Source: Stenotrophomonas maltophilia R551-3 (GTDB taxonomy: Bacteria; Pseudomonadota; Gammaproteobacteria; Xanthomonadales; Xanthomonadaceae). Taken from it: DNA of 64,000 nucleotides. The number at the start of each line of letters is the position of its first letter. Position 1 is the first letter of the stretch. Under the pieces are notes generated by a model. It worked only from the letters and a program-made list of their open reading frames with translations. It was not told the DNA's origin and did no database searches. The position numbers and the translations under genes are program-made. The DNA lies in assembly GCF_000020665.1 (NCBI RefSeq), contig NC_011071.1, positions 610,501-674,500 on the forward strand, read 5' to 3'. Positions 56,225-64,000 of this stretch are shown here, in pieces.

Positions 56225-56956
56225 ATGAAAGCAATCTTTCCCCGGGCGCTGCTGCTGGCAGCGTTCACGCTGCCCTTCTGCCAGAACGCACTGGCCGGCG
56301 TGGTGGTCAACGGCACGCGAGTGATCTATCCGGCGCAGGCGCGCGAAGTCACCGTGCAGGTCGACAACGTGGGCGATTCGCCGGCGCTGGTGCAGGCCTG
56401 GATCGACAGCGGCGACGCCAACCAGACCGCCGATACCAGCGATGCACCGTTCGTGCTGACACCGCCGATCGCGCGCGTCGAGCCGGGCCGCAGCCAGGCG
56501 CTGCGCCTGATCTTCTCCGGCGCGCAGCTGCCGACCGACCGCGAGTCGGTGTTCTGGCTCAACGTGCTGGATGTGCCGCCGTCGCCGGACAACGCCGACA
56601 ACAGTGGCGAACAGAATTACCTGCAGGTCGCGTTTCGTTCGCGCCTGAAGCTTTTCTACCGGCCGCAGGGCCTGAAGGGCGTTGCCAACGACGCACCGGC
56701 AGCGCTGCGCTGGACCCGCAATGGCGACCGCCTGCGGGTGGAAAACCCGAGCCCCTTCCACGTCACGCTGGCTGAAGTGCATGCCGTGACCGGCAGCAGT
56801 GAAAAGGCCGTCGAGGACAAGGGCGCGATGGTTGCGCCGAAGCAGAGCCTGGAGTTCGCCGCACCGGCGGGCACCAACCAGGTCCGCTTCATCACCATCA
56901 ACGACTACGGCGGCCGGGTGGAACACACCATCCGCCTCGGCAGCACCGGGGGCTGA
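56225..56956 (+). CDS. Periplasmic fimbrial chaperone (PapD/FimC-like)
   Basis: ATG 56225 (MKAIFPRALLLAAFTLPF) gives 243 residues with a signal peptide ending ALAG. Two Ig-like domains of PapD type: the first has GTRVIYPAQAREVTVQVDN and the family motif FWLNVLDVPP; the conserved Arg lies in GTRVIYP and a Lys in RLKLFYRP. The second domain starts about residue 150. It binds fimbrial subunits as they leave Sec and carries them to the usher. Between smf-1 and the usher gene. Confidence 0.93.
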   Translation: MKAIFPRALLLAAFTLPFCQNALAGVVVNGTRVIYPAQAREVTVQVDNVGDSPALVQAWIDSGDANQTADTSDAPFVLTPPIARVEPGRSQALRLIFSGAQLPTDRESVFWLNVLDVPPSPDNADNSGEQNYLQVAFRSRLKLFYRPQGLKGVANDAPAALRWTRNGDRLRVENPSPFHVTLAEVHAVTGSSEKAVEDKGAMVAPKQSLEFAAPAGTNQVRFITINDYGGRVEHTIRLGSTGG

Positions 56957-57027
56957 ACGCGCCGCGCTGGCTCATGGCCTGCGCATCCCGCCACCGCCGC
57001 CGTGCGGCGAATTGAAGGAATGTCAGT

Positions 57028-59613
57028 GTGATCGGAAACAGATTGACATTGTCGATCCATCAGGCGCTTTGCCTGTTGGTTGCTGGCGTGGCCTGCCCAG
57101 GATGGGCGCTGGCTGCCCCGGCCAATCTCGGCGAACAGGCGCTGATGGCGCAGAGTGGTGCGGCCAATGCGCGTGCACCGGAATCGGCCCAGTTCAACTC
57201 CAGCTTCCTGTCTGGCCAGGCCAAGCAGGTCGATCTGGCGGCCTTCAGCAACGGCAACCCGATGGTGGCCGGCACCTATCGCGTCGACGTCTACGTCAAC
57301 GGTGCCTGGCAGGGCCGTCGCGATCTGCAGTTCAAGGCCGATGCGCAGGGCCGTGTCGACGCCTGCCTGCCGCTGCCGATGCTGGAAGAAATGGGCGTGG
57401 ACAGCGAGGCCGTGCTGCTGCAGCAGGACCCGTCCGTGCCGGCCGACAAGACCAGCTGCGTGCCGGTGCAGCAGCGCATGAGCAACGCCTACGGCATCTA
57501 TGACAGCGGCAACCTGCGCTACGACCTCAGCATTCCGCAGGTGTTCCTGCGCCGCGAGGCGCGCGGCTACGTCAATCCGGCACTGTGGGACCGTGGCATC
57601 AATGCCGGCTTCGTCGGCTACAGCTTCAATGCGATCAACAGCGACAGCCGCGTCGAAGGTGGCCAGCGCAACCGCAGTGCCTACCTCGGCCTCAATGCCG
57701 GCCTGAACCTGGGCGGCTGGCAGTTCCGCCACGACTCGAACCTGACCTGGTCCGAGGGTGACGGCCGCCATTGGCAGAGCATCGCCACCTACGCACAGCG
57801 CGGTATCCCGCAGGTGCGCGGCATGCTCACCATCGGTGAGGCCTACACCACCGGTGAACTGTTCGATTCGATCGGCTATCGCGGCGCCAGCCTGGCCAGC
57901 GATGACCGCATGCTGCCCGACTCGCTGCGCGGTTATGCGCCGGTCGTGCGCGGCATCGCCGAAACCAACGCACGCGTTGAAGTGCGCCAGAACCAGCAGC
58001 TGATCTACTCCTCCACCGTGTCGCCGGGCAGCTTCGTCATCGACGATCTGTACCCGACCGGCTACGGCGGCGACCTGGAAGTGAGCGTGATCGAGGCCGA
58101 TGGCCGCCGCCGCGAATTCAAGGTGCCGTTCGGTTCGGTGCCGCAGATGCTGCGCGAAGGCGTGTCGCGTTACTCGCTGACGGCCGGCCAGGTGCGCAAC
58201 AAGCTGCTGGCCGATGAGCCGTGGCTGGTGCAGGGTACCTACCAGCGCGGTATCGGCAACCAGCTGACCCTGTACGGCGGCAGTGCACTGAGCGATGGCT
58301 ACCTGTCGCTGCTGTACGGCGTCGGCCTGTCCACGCCGGTCGGCGCGTTCGCCGCCGACGTCACCCACGCACGTACGACGTTCGACCACTACGGCAACCA
58401 CACCGGTGCCAGCGTGCGCTTGAGCTACAGCAACATGATCGGCGAGACCGGGACCAACCTGACCCTGGCCGCCTACCGCTATTCGACCGAAGGCTTCTAC
58501 AGCCTGCAGGACGCGCTGTATGGGCGCGATTCGGACAAGCGCGGCATCGATCCGACCACCCGCGGCCGCCAGCGCAGCCAGTTCCAGGTGACGCTGAACC
58601 AGCCGCTGGGCCGTCGTGGCGGCGCACTGTACGTGACCGGTTCGGTGCGTGACTTCTACGATCGCCCGGGCACCTCCAAGCAGTACCAGGTGGGCTACAA
58701 CAACGCCTGGCGCTCGGTGAACTATGGTTTCTCGGCGCTGCGTACCGAAGAAGGCCTGCTCGGCCGTTCCGATACCCAGTACCTGCTGTCGATGAGCGTG
58801 CCGCTGGGCCGTGGTACCCACCCGGTGTCGTTCAGCGCCGATGTCGGCGTGCGCGACCGCGGTGGCTACGACAACAGCCGCGTCGGCATCACCGGTTCTG
58901 CCGGCGTCGACAACAACTTCAGCTATGGCGCGGCGCTGTCCGATTCCCGCGAGGGTGGCACCACCGCAGTCGGCAACGCCGAGTACCGCAGCCGCTACAC
59001 CGCGTTGAATGCCACCTACAGCCACTCGCGCGATTTCCGCCAGGCCTCGGTCGGCGCCAACGGCAGCGTGGTCGTGCATCCTGGCGGCTTCACCTTCACC
59101 CCGCAGCGTGGCGATACCATGGTGCTGGTGGAAGCACCGGGCGCACGCGATGCGATCGTCAGCAACGCCCCCGGCCTGCGTGTCGATGGCCGCGGCTACG
59201 CCGTGGTCCCGTACGTGTCGCCGTACCGCCTCAACACCGTCACCCTCGACCCGCAGGGCATGGCCCACGACGTCGAACTGGAAAGCACCAGCCAGTCGGT
59301 GGCACCGTTCGCCGGTGCGATCAGCTACCTGCGCTTCGATACCCGCAAGGGCAACGCGCTGCTGATCCAGGTCCGCAACACCGATGGCCGCACGCTGCCG
59401 TTCGGCGCGCAGGTCAAGGACGAGCAGGGCCAGCCGGTGGGCATGGTCAGCCAGGGTGGCCGCCTGTACGTGCGCAGCGAGAAGAACCAGGGCCAGTTGC
59501 AGGTCGAGTGGGGCGCAGGTGCCGACCAGCGCTGCACCATTGATTACCAGGTACCGGCGGGCGCCGATGCGTCCAAGACCGGCTTCATCCCGCTGGAGGC
59601 AGCATGCCGATGA
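57028..59613 (+). CDS. Outer membrane fimbrial usher (FimD/PapC-like)
   Basis: GTG 57028 with AAGGAA upstream gives 861 residues. A signal peptide is followed by an N-terminal chaperone-binding domain (AQFNSSFLSG and VDLAAFSNG), a beta barrel of about 24 strands with a plug (the usher signature FVIDDLYPTGYGGDL lies at about 333), and C-terminal domains with PFGAQVKDEQGQPVG. A Cys pair at the end (GADQRCTIDY and LEAACR) is typical. The usher is the secretion and assembly pore in the outer membrane. It overlaps the adhesin gene by 10 bases. Confidence 0.94.
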   Translation: MIGNRLTLSIHQALCLLVAGVACPGWALAAPANLGEQALMAQSGAANARAPESAQFNSSFLSGQAKQVDLAAFSNGNPMVAGTYRVDVYVNGAWQGRRDLQFKADAQGRVDACLPLPMLEEMGVDSEAVLLQQDPSVPADKTSCVPVQQRMSNAYGIYDSGNLRYDLSIPQVFLRREARGYVNPALWDRGINAGFVGYSFNAINSDSRVEGGQRNRSAYLGLNAGLNLGGWQFRHDSNLTWSEGDGRHWQSIATYAQRGIPQVRGMLTIGEAYTTGELFDSIGYRGASLASDDRMLPDSLRGYAPVVRGIAETNARVEVRQNQQLIYSSTVSPGSFVIDDLYPTGYGGDLEVSVIEADGRRREFKVPFGSVPQMLREGVSRYSLTAGQVRNKLLADEPWLVQGTYQRGIGNQLTLYGGSALSDGYLSLLYGVGLSTPVGAFAADVTHARTTFDHYGNHTGASVRLSYSNMIGETGTNLTLAAYRYSTEGFYSLQDALYGRDSDKRGIDPTTRGRQRSQFQVTLNQPLGRRGGALYVTGSVRDFYDRPGTSKQYQVGYNNAWRSVNYGFSALRTEEGLLGRSDTQYLLSMSVPLGRGTHPVSFSADVGVRDRGGYDNSRVGITGSAGVDNNFSYGAALSDSREGGTTAVGNAEYRSRYTALNATYSHSRDFRQASVGANGSVVVHPGGFTFTPQRGDTMVLVEAPGARDAIVSNAPGLRVDGRGYAVVPYVSPYRLNTVTLDPQGMAHDVELESTSQSVAPFAGAISYLRFDTRKGNALLIQVRNTDGRTLPFGAQVKDEQGQPVGMVSQGGRLYVRSEKNQGQLQVEWGAGADQRCTIDYQVPAGADASKTGFIPLEAACR

Positions 59614-60641
59614 TTTCTTCCCGTGGCCGCAAGGCACTGGCCGCGTTGGCCCTGCTGGGTGGCGTGCTGCTGGCGCAGCAGGCCAGTGCGGCCTGCCGCA
59701 TCCAGGTCAACGGTTTCGTTGCGCAGGACGTGCAGATGGACATGGGTCAGATCGTGATCCTGCCCAGTACGCCCGTGGGCGGCGTGATCAAGGAAATCAG
59801 CGTGCCGATCAACCAGCAGAACAGCGTTGCCCGCTGTGACTACTGGTATAGCGGCTACTCGACAGGCGAGTACGTCAACGCGCCGCAGAAGCGACCGGTG
59901 GCTGGCTTTGCCAACGTCTATGAGACCGGCGTGGCCGGTGTGGGCATCCGCCTGTTCCGCGACTCCGGCGCGATCCAGGCCTATTACCCACATACCATCA
60001 ATTTCGCGGCCAACTCCACGATCTCGCTGATCGGTGGCCAGTTCCGCATCCAGCTGATCAAGACCGCCGCGCAGACCGGGTCGGGCGTGATTGCACCGAA
60101 CGGTCGCTTCACCACCTACTACTTCGATGGTGATGGCCCCAGCCGCCCGGTGCTGACCTCCACCTTCAGGGGCTCGGGCACCACCGTGGTCAGCCCGACC
60201 TGCGAAGTGCAGGCCGGCAGCCGCAACATCGCCGTTGATTTCGGCAGCGTGCCCAACACCACGTTCACCGGCGTTGGTTCGCGTGCGGTCGATCGTGACT
60301 TCGAGATCCGCCTGAACTGCCAGGGCAGCAACGTTGCTGCCTACCAGAGCAAGATCGGCATCCGCCTCGACGCCGACCAGGACAGCTCGAACATGCCCGG
60401 TGTGCTGAAGCTGAGCGCGGCCACCAACAGCGCCACCCGCATCGGCATCCAGATGGTCCAGCGTGATGGCAGCACCGAGCGCGAGGTGCGTTTCGGCCAG
60501 ACCGTCAACGTCGGCACCACCGTGCCGGGTACCAGTGTCATGGCGCTGCCGCTGCGCGCCCGCTATGTGCAGACCCAGGCCGGTACCGTCGGCGCTGGTG
60601 TCGCAAACGGCCAGGCGACCTTCACCATCCAGTACGAGTAA
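59604..60641 (+). CDS. Two-domain fimbrial tip adhesin
   Basis: A protein of 345 residues; the start overlaps the usher end. Signal peptide ends ASAA. An N-terminal lectin-like domain (about 25-190, with Cys pair CRIQVNGF and VARCDYWYSG) is joined to a C-terminal pilin domain (about 200-345: VSPTCEVQAGSRNIAVDFGS, IRLNCQGSN, ending ATFTIQYE). This layout is that of FimH-like tip adhesins. It would bind receptors on host cells or surfaces; the sugar ligand is not predictable. Last gene of the smf operon. Confidence 0.88.
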   Translation: MPMISSRGRKALAALALLGGVLLAQQASAACRIQVNGFVAQDVQMDMGQIVILPSTPVGGVIKEISVPINQQNSVARCDYWYSGYSTGEYVNAPQKRPVAGFANVYETGVAGVGIRLFRDSGAIQAYYPHTINFAANSTISLIGGQFRIQLIKTAAQTGSGVIAPNGRFTTYYFDGDGPSRPVLTSTFRGSGTTVVSPTCEVQAGSRNIAVDFGSVPNTTFTGVGSRAVDRDFEIRLNCQGSNVAAYQSKIGIRLDADQDSSNMPGVLKLSAATNSATRIGIQMVQRDGSTEREVRFGQTVNVGTTVPGTSVMALPLRARYVQTQAGTVGAGVANGQATFTIQYE

Positions 60642-60678
60642 GGCGGCCGCAGGCCACCGCCACCGCTACGTTCCACCG

Positions 60679-60707
60679 CAACGTCACCTGTTCCGCAGGT
60701 GGCGTTG
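60679..60707 (+). terminator. Stem-loop after the fimbrial operon
   Basis: CAACGTCACCTG and CAGGTGGCGTTG around a 5-base loop, one G-U wobble when read as RNA. No T-run follows, so it may terminate poorly or protect the mRNA end. The gap 60642-60908 also has GATCTTC...GAAGATC (60718-60738) and CACATGAATGTG; no gene is seen. Confidence 0.45.
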
Positions 60708-60908
60708 ACTGCGTCTTGATCTTCCAACGATGAAGATCAGTGCCACGACGCACGTACAACCACATGAATGTGATGTATGTCGCGAATTTGGAGTTTCCTC
60801 ATGAGGTGACCGTCTCCTGCCCACGGGTGTTGGACGGGAACGCCGAAAGGATCCAGACGTGGCTACAGCTGCCCGCATCCCCCCGCGCCAGCCTTCGGGA
60901 GCGCTGCG

Positions 60909-62093
60909 GTGAAGGTCCTGTCCGTGTTCGGCACACGGCCGGAGGCGATCAAGATGGGGCCGCTGGTGCGGGCTTTGGCAGAGTCTGCCGACATCGAGTC
61001 GGTGGTCTGCATCACCGGCCAGCACCGGGCGATGCTCGACCAGGTGATGTCGCTGTTCGAGATCACCGCCGACCATGACCTCGATGTCATGGTGCCCAAC
61101 CAGACCCTCAACGGCCTGTGCGCCAGGCTGTTCGAACGGCTTGACGCGCTCTACACACAGGTTCGCCCGGACCGCGTGCTGGTGCATGGTGATACCACCA
61201 CGGCGATGACCGCCGCGCTGGCTGCGTTTCATCACCGCATTCCAATCGGCCACGTCGAGGCCGGCCTGCGCACCGGTGACATCAACCGGCCATGGCCGGA
61301 GGAAATGAACCGGCGGGTGATCGACGTGGTCGGCCACCAGCTGTATGCGCCCACCGCCAGCTCGCGCGCCAACCTGGCCCGCGAACACCTGGGCGGGCAG
61401 ATCCTGGTCACCGGCAACACCGTCATCGATGCCCTGCAGCAGACCGTACAGCGGCTGGATGCTGACCCGGCCCTGCGCGCGCAGGCCGACGCGCCCTTCC
61501 ACATGCTCGACCCGCGGCGGCGCCTGCTGCTGGTCACCGGCCACCGCCGCGAGAGCTTCGGCCAGGGTTTCGAGGACATCTGCCGCGCACTGGCCGAGCT
61601 GGCGCGACGCACGGACCTGCAGGTGCTGTACCCGGTGCACCTCAACCCGAATGTACAGGGCCCGGTCAACGCCCACCTCGGCCACCTCGACAACGTGCAC
61701 CTGGTGCCGCCGCAGGACTACCTGCGCTTCGTGCGCCTGATGCAGCGCGCCGACGTGATCCTCACCGATTCCGGTGGCGTGCAGGAAGAAGCGCCGGCGC
61801 TGGCCAAGCCCGTTCTGGTGATGCGCGATGTCACCGAGCGTCCGGAGGCGGTCGAGGCGGGTGTGGTGACGCTGGTCGGCACCACCCCTTCGCGCATCGT
61901 CGAGGCGGTCAACGCCGCGTTGGCACAGCCACCGCAGCCGACCCACTTCGACCCCGATGCCAGTCCCTACGGCGATGGTCGCGCCAGTGTGCGCATCGTC
62001 GCCGCCTTGCGTGGGCAACCACTGCCCGAGTTCTCACCCGTCGTCCACGGTGGCGCTGCCAACCACCCTCATCCGCATGAAGTGATGCCATGA
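60909..62093 (+). CDS. wecB: UDP-N-acetylglucosamine 2-epimerase (non-hydrolysing)
   Basis: GTG 60909 gives 394 residues. Family motifs: VFGTRPEAIKMGPLV at the start, ITGQHRAMLDQVM, VHGDTTTAMTAALAAF, HVEAGLRTGDINRPWPEE, TGHRRESFGQGF and ILTDSGGVQEEAPAL. It interconverts UDP-GlcNAc and UDP-ManNAc in the cytoplasm, feeding ManNAc or ManNAcA into surface glycans. It overlaps the BcsB-like gene by 4 bases (ATGA), so the two are one transcript and very likely one pathway. No ManNAc dehydrogenase gene is visible. Confidence 0.94.
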   Translation: MKVLSVFGTRPEAIKMGPLVRALAESADIESVVCITGQHRAMLDQVMSLFEITADHDLDVMVPNQTLNGLCARLFERLDALYTQVRPDRVLVHGDTTTAMTAALAAFHHRIPIGHVEAGLRTGDINRPWPEEMNRRVIDVVGHQLYAPTASSRANLAREHLGGQILVTGNTVIDALQQTVQRLDADPALRAQADAPFHMLDPRRRLLLVTGHRRESFGQGFEDICRALAELARRTDLQVLYPVHLNPNVQGPVNAHLGHLDNVHLVPPQDYLRFVRLMQRADVILTDSGGVQEEAPALAKPVLVMRDVTERPEAVEAGVVTLVGTTPSRIVEAVNAALAQPPQPTHFDPDASPYGDGRASVRIVAALRGQPLPEFSPVVHGGAANHPHPHEVMP

Positions 62094-64000
62094 CCCAGAC
62101 CGGCCGCTCTCCCTTGTTTGCTTCCGCTGCCGCGTTCGTCCTCTCGGGCGTGGTCGCCAGTGCCCATGCCGCCGACAGCGTTGCCGGCCAGTTCGCCGAA
62201 TGGAGCGGCGACAGTACGGTGAACCGGCAGATGAGCCTGCGCGAACTCGGCTTCCGCCAGCCGCTGGTATTGAGCGGGCAGGAAAGCCAGCGAGAGATTT
62301 ACCTGCCGGTGCCGGCCGGTGTCGCCACCCGCGACGCGCAGCTGCAGCTGGACGGGCGCTATGTGCGCGGCCACGCTGGGCGCACTTCCGGTTTGTGGTC
62401 GGTCGACGGCGACCCGATCGCCGCGCGTTCGATCACCGATGCGCAGGGCGACGCCAGCCAGCTGCTGGCCATCGATGGCGAACCGCGCCAGAACGGTTTC
62501 GTGCGGGTCGGCGTCGGCTGGTGGTCGATCGTTTCCGATTACCAGTGCGCCGACCAGAGCGCACCGGCCAACGTGCTGCGGTTGTCGCCGGATTCGCGTT
62601 TCAGCTACCGCTTCGACGGCCGCGCCGTGGACACCGTGGCCAAGGCCTGGGGCGCGCTGCCGCCACGGGTGCGCCTGCTGGTGGATGGCAGAGCTCTGCA
62701 GGCGCCTGTCTATGATGCCGCCTGGCGCATCGGTACCGCGCTGCAGGCCGGTGGCAAGCAGGTGCAGGTGGTCGCGCTGCCGAAGGTTGGCGACAGCGTC
62801 GACCTGACCGGCATCAGCATCCCGGCCAGCCTGCAGGGCGTGCCGGCCTATGCTGCGCTGGCGTCGGGCGAGCGCGCGTATGTGCTGAAGGATCTGGCCG
62901 AAGTCGGTGTGCTGCTGTCGTTGCGTGACAGCGGGCCGTTGGCCGCCGATGCGATGATCGGCAGCGATGCGCTGAGGGCTGGAGTACGCGCGGCGCTGGA
63001 CGCGCTCGCTGCGCAGGTCGGCGCCACTGGCGCTGATGCGGGCACGGCGTTCGCCGCGTGGCGCGGTACCGGCATGGGCGGCCTGGAAAAGCCCGCAGAC
63101 AATGGCTCGGTCAGCGTGGTCGCCGTTGCCGGCCGTCCGACGCTGGTGGTCGATCCGGCGGCGGCCGGCAAGGTCGCCGGGTTGTTCGCCGATCAGTGGC
63201 GCAGCTATGCGCTGGGCCGCAGCCTGCAGGTCACCGCGGCCGGCATGCCGAAGCTCGACGGCGACCAGGTGCTGCTGAGTCGGCTCGGCAACATCGCAGG
63301 CACGATGGACGTGGTCACCCGCGCCGATCGCAGCGCCACCTTCGACCTCGGTGCGTTGTCGGCCGATGGCCGCCTGCCCGAGCAGGTGGTGATCGATGTC
63401 TCTGCGGCGCCGAACGCGGCCGGGCAGGGCGCGGTAGCCACGATCTATTTCAATGACTACCTGCTGGGTGGGAAGGTGCTGGCCGCCAATGGCCAGCCGC
63501 AGCGGCTGGTGGCCAAGGTGCCGGCCTATGCACTGTCGGCGCGCAACGAGATCCGCGTCAGCTTCCTGCGCCAGCCGGCACGCCCGTACTGCCACGATCC
63601 GGCCACTGGCTATCCGGTCTCGATCCTGCCCAGCAGCCACCTGACCCTTGCCAAGCGTTCGCTCGGCAGTGACTTCGTCGGTGCCAGCAGCCAGCTCTCG
63701 CGCGGCAGCCAGGTATTCGTGCCCGGCACCTGGCTGCAGGACGCGCCGACCTCGCTTGCCAAGGTCATCGCCATCGCCAGTGCAGTGGGTGCATCACCGG
63801 AGGCCTCGGAACTGAAGGTGGTCGACGCCGGTGCCGCGGTCAGTCCGGGAGCGCCGTGGCTGGCGTTCGGCGTGGCACCGGCCGGTGTCGATGTGGCCGG
63901 CCTGAAGGACGGCCACCTGCTGATCGGCGGCACGCCGCAGCCGCTGCTGGATGTCAGCGGCCTGGACCGCGCCGCGGTGGTGCAGGTCGGCACCTCCGGC
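62090..64000 (+). CDS. BcsB-like polysaccharide synthase periplasmic subunit, partial
   Basis: ATG 62090 overlaps the wecB stop. The frame is open for 637 codons to the right edge. Signal peptide MTQTGRSPLFASAAAFVLSG to SAHAAD. Features of BcsB-type proteins: repeated jellyroll and flavodoxin-like domains, YFNDYLLGGKVLAANG (the NG-xLG-like turn), and NEIRVSFLRQPA followed by PYCHDPATGYPVSIL. BcsB guides a growing polysaccharide chain across the periplasm and is anchored by a C-terminal helix that is outside the window. A BcsA-like synthase is expected further right. The product may not be cellulose, given the coupled epimerase. Confidence 0.8.
   Translation, partial: MTQTGRSPLFASAAAFVLSGVVASAHAADSVAGQFAEWSGDSTVNRQMSLRELGFRQPLVLSGQESQREIYLPVPAGVATRDAQLQLDGRYVRGHAGRTSGLWSVDGDPIAARSITDAQGDASQLLAIDGEPRQNGFVRVGVGWWSIVSDYQCADQSAPANVLRLSPDSRFSYRFDGRAVDTVAKAWGALPPRVRLLVDGRALQAPVYDAAWRIGTALQAGGKQVQVVALPKVGDSVDLTGISIPASLQGVPAYAALASGERAYVLKDLAEVGVLLSLRDSGPLAADAMIGSDALRAGVRAALDALAAQVGATGADAGTAFAAWRGTGMGGLEKPADNGSVSVVAVAGRPTLVVDPAAAGKVAGLFADQWRSYALGRSLQVTAAGMPKLDGDQVLLSRLGNIAGTMDVVTRADRSATFDLGALSADGRLPEQVVIDVSAAPNAAGQGAVATIYFNDYLLGGKVLAANGQPQRLVAKVPAYALSARNEIRVSFLRQPARPYCHDPATGYPVSILPSSHLTLAKRSLGSDFVGASSQLSRGSQVFVPGTWLQDAPTSLAKVIAIASAVGASPEASELKVVDAGAAVSPGAPWLAFGVAPAGVDVAGLKDGHLLIGGTPQPLLDVSGLDRAAVVQVGTSG

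Noticed and set aside
60740..61078. Short gene between the fimbrial operon and wecB
   Set aside because: It overlaps wecB in another frame, has no ribosome site of note and no family resemblance.
62069..63640. Minus-strand frame opposite the BcsB-like gene
   Set aside because: The plus frame has a signal peptide and BcsB-type motifs; the minus frame is Arg/Gln/His-rich without domain.

Overview
The window reads as a chromosomal segment of a high-G+C gammaproteobacterium of the Stenotrophomonas maltophilia complex. The evidence is a SMF-1-type chaperone/usher fimbrial operon, a StmPr1-like subtilase beside an Xps-type type II secretion operon in the order E-F-G-H-I-J-K-L-M-N-D, and many GTAG-headed palindromes of the SMAG (REP) type known from S. 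maltophilia. No tRNA, rRNA, CRISPR array, insertion sequence, phage gene or attachment site was seen.

Layout. 1-2.7 kb: the N-terminal part of a WbsX/RgpF-like polysaccharide protein (off the left edge), divergent from an AlkB-like dioxygenase. 2.75-6.3 kb: a four-gene MCE lipid-transport operon (permease with fused N-terminal domain, ATPase, MlaD-like protein, lipoprotein). 6.4-25.9 kb: mostly housekeeping genes: ThrE-like exporter, H-NS-like protein, proS, pssA-holD-rimI, an EamA transporter, valS, a Pmp3-like peptide, holC, pepA, lptF-lptG, an RDD protein, xerD-dsbC, and a secreted GH18 chitinase. 26.8-30.7 kb: purL. 31.1-38.3 kb: a 2392-residue trimeric autotransporter adhesin. 38.4-51.1 kb: a secreted subtilase followed by the complete xpsE-to-xpsD operon. 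51.8-54.8 kb: two glycosyltransferase-type genes and pncB. 54.8-60.6 kb: a small fimbrial-like gene divergent from smf-1, chaperone, usher and tip adhesin. 60.9 kb to the right edge: wecB overlapping a BcsB-like gene, apparently the start of an exopolysaccharide operon.

How they work together. Much of the window concerns the cell surface and secretion. The Xps machine would export proteins such as the neighbouring protease and probably the chitinase, and DsbC would correct disulfides in the periplasm. LptF/G and the MCE operon maintain the outer membrane. The autotransporter, SMF-1 pili and the putative ManNAc-containing polysaccharide would serve adhesion and biofilm.

The most unusual structure is a composite repeat module found three times (about 10.12-10.66, 26.23-26.72 and 51.11-51.75 kb). 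Each holds two inward-facing copies of a structured element of about 120-210 bp with a long stem of 22-25 bp, separated by SMAG-type hairpins. Stem sequences differ between copies but stay complementary, which is covariation. In every module one copy has a canonical stem and the other a unique stem. I do not recognise this as a described element family.
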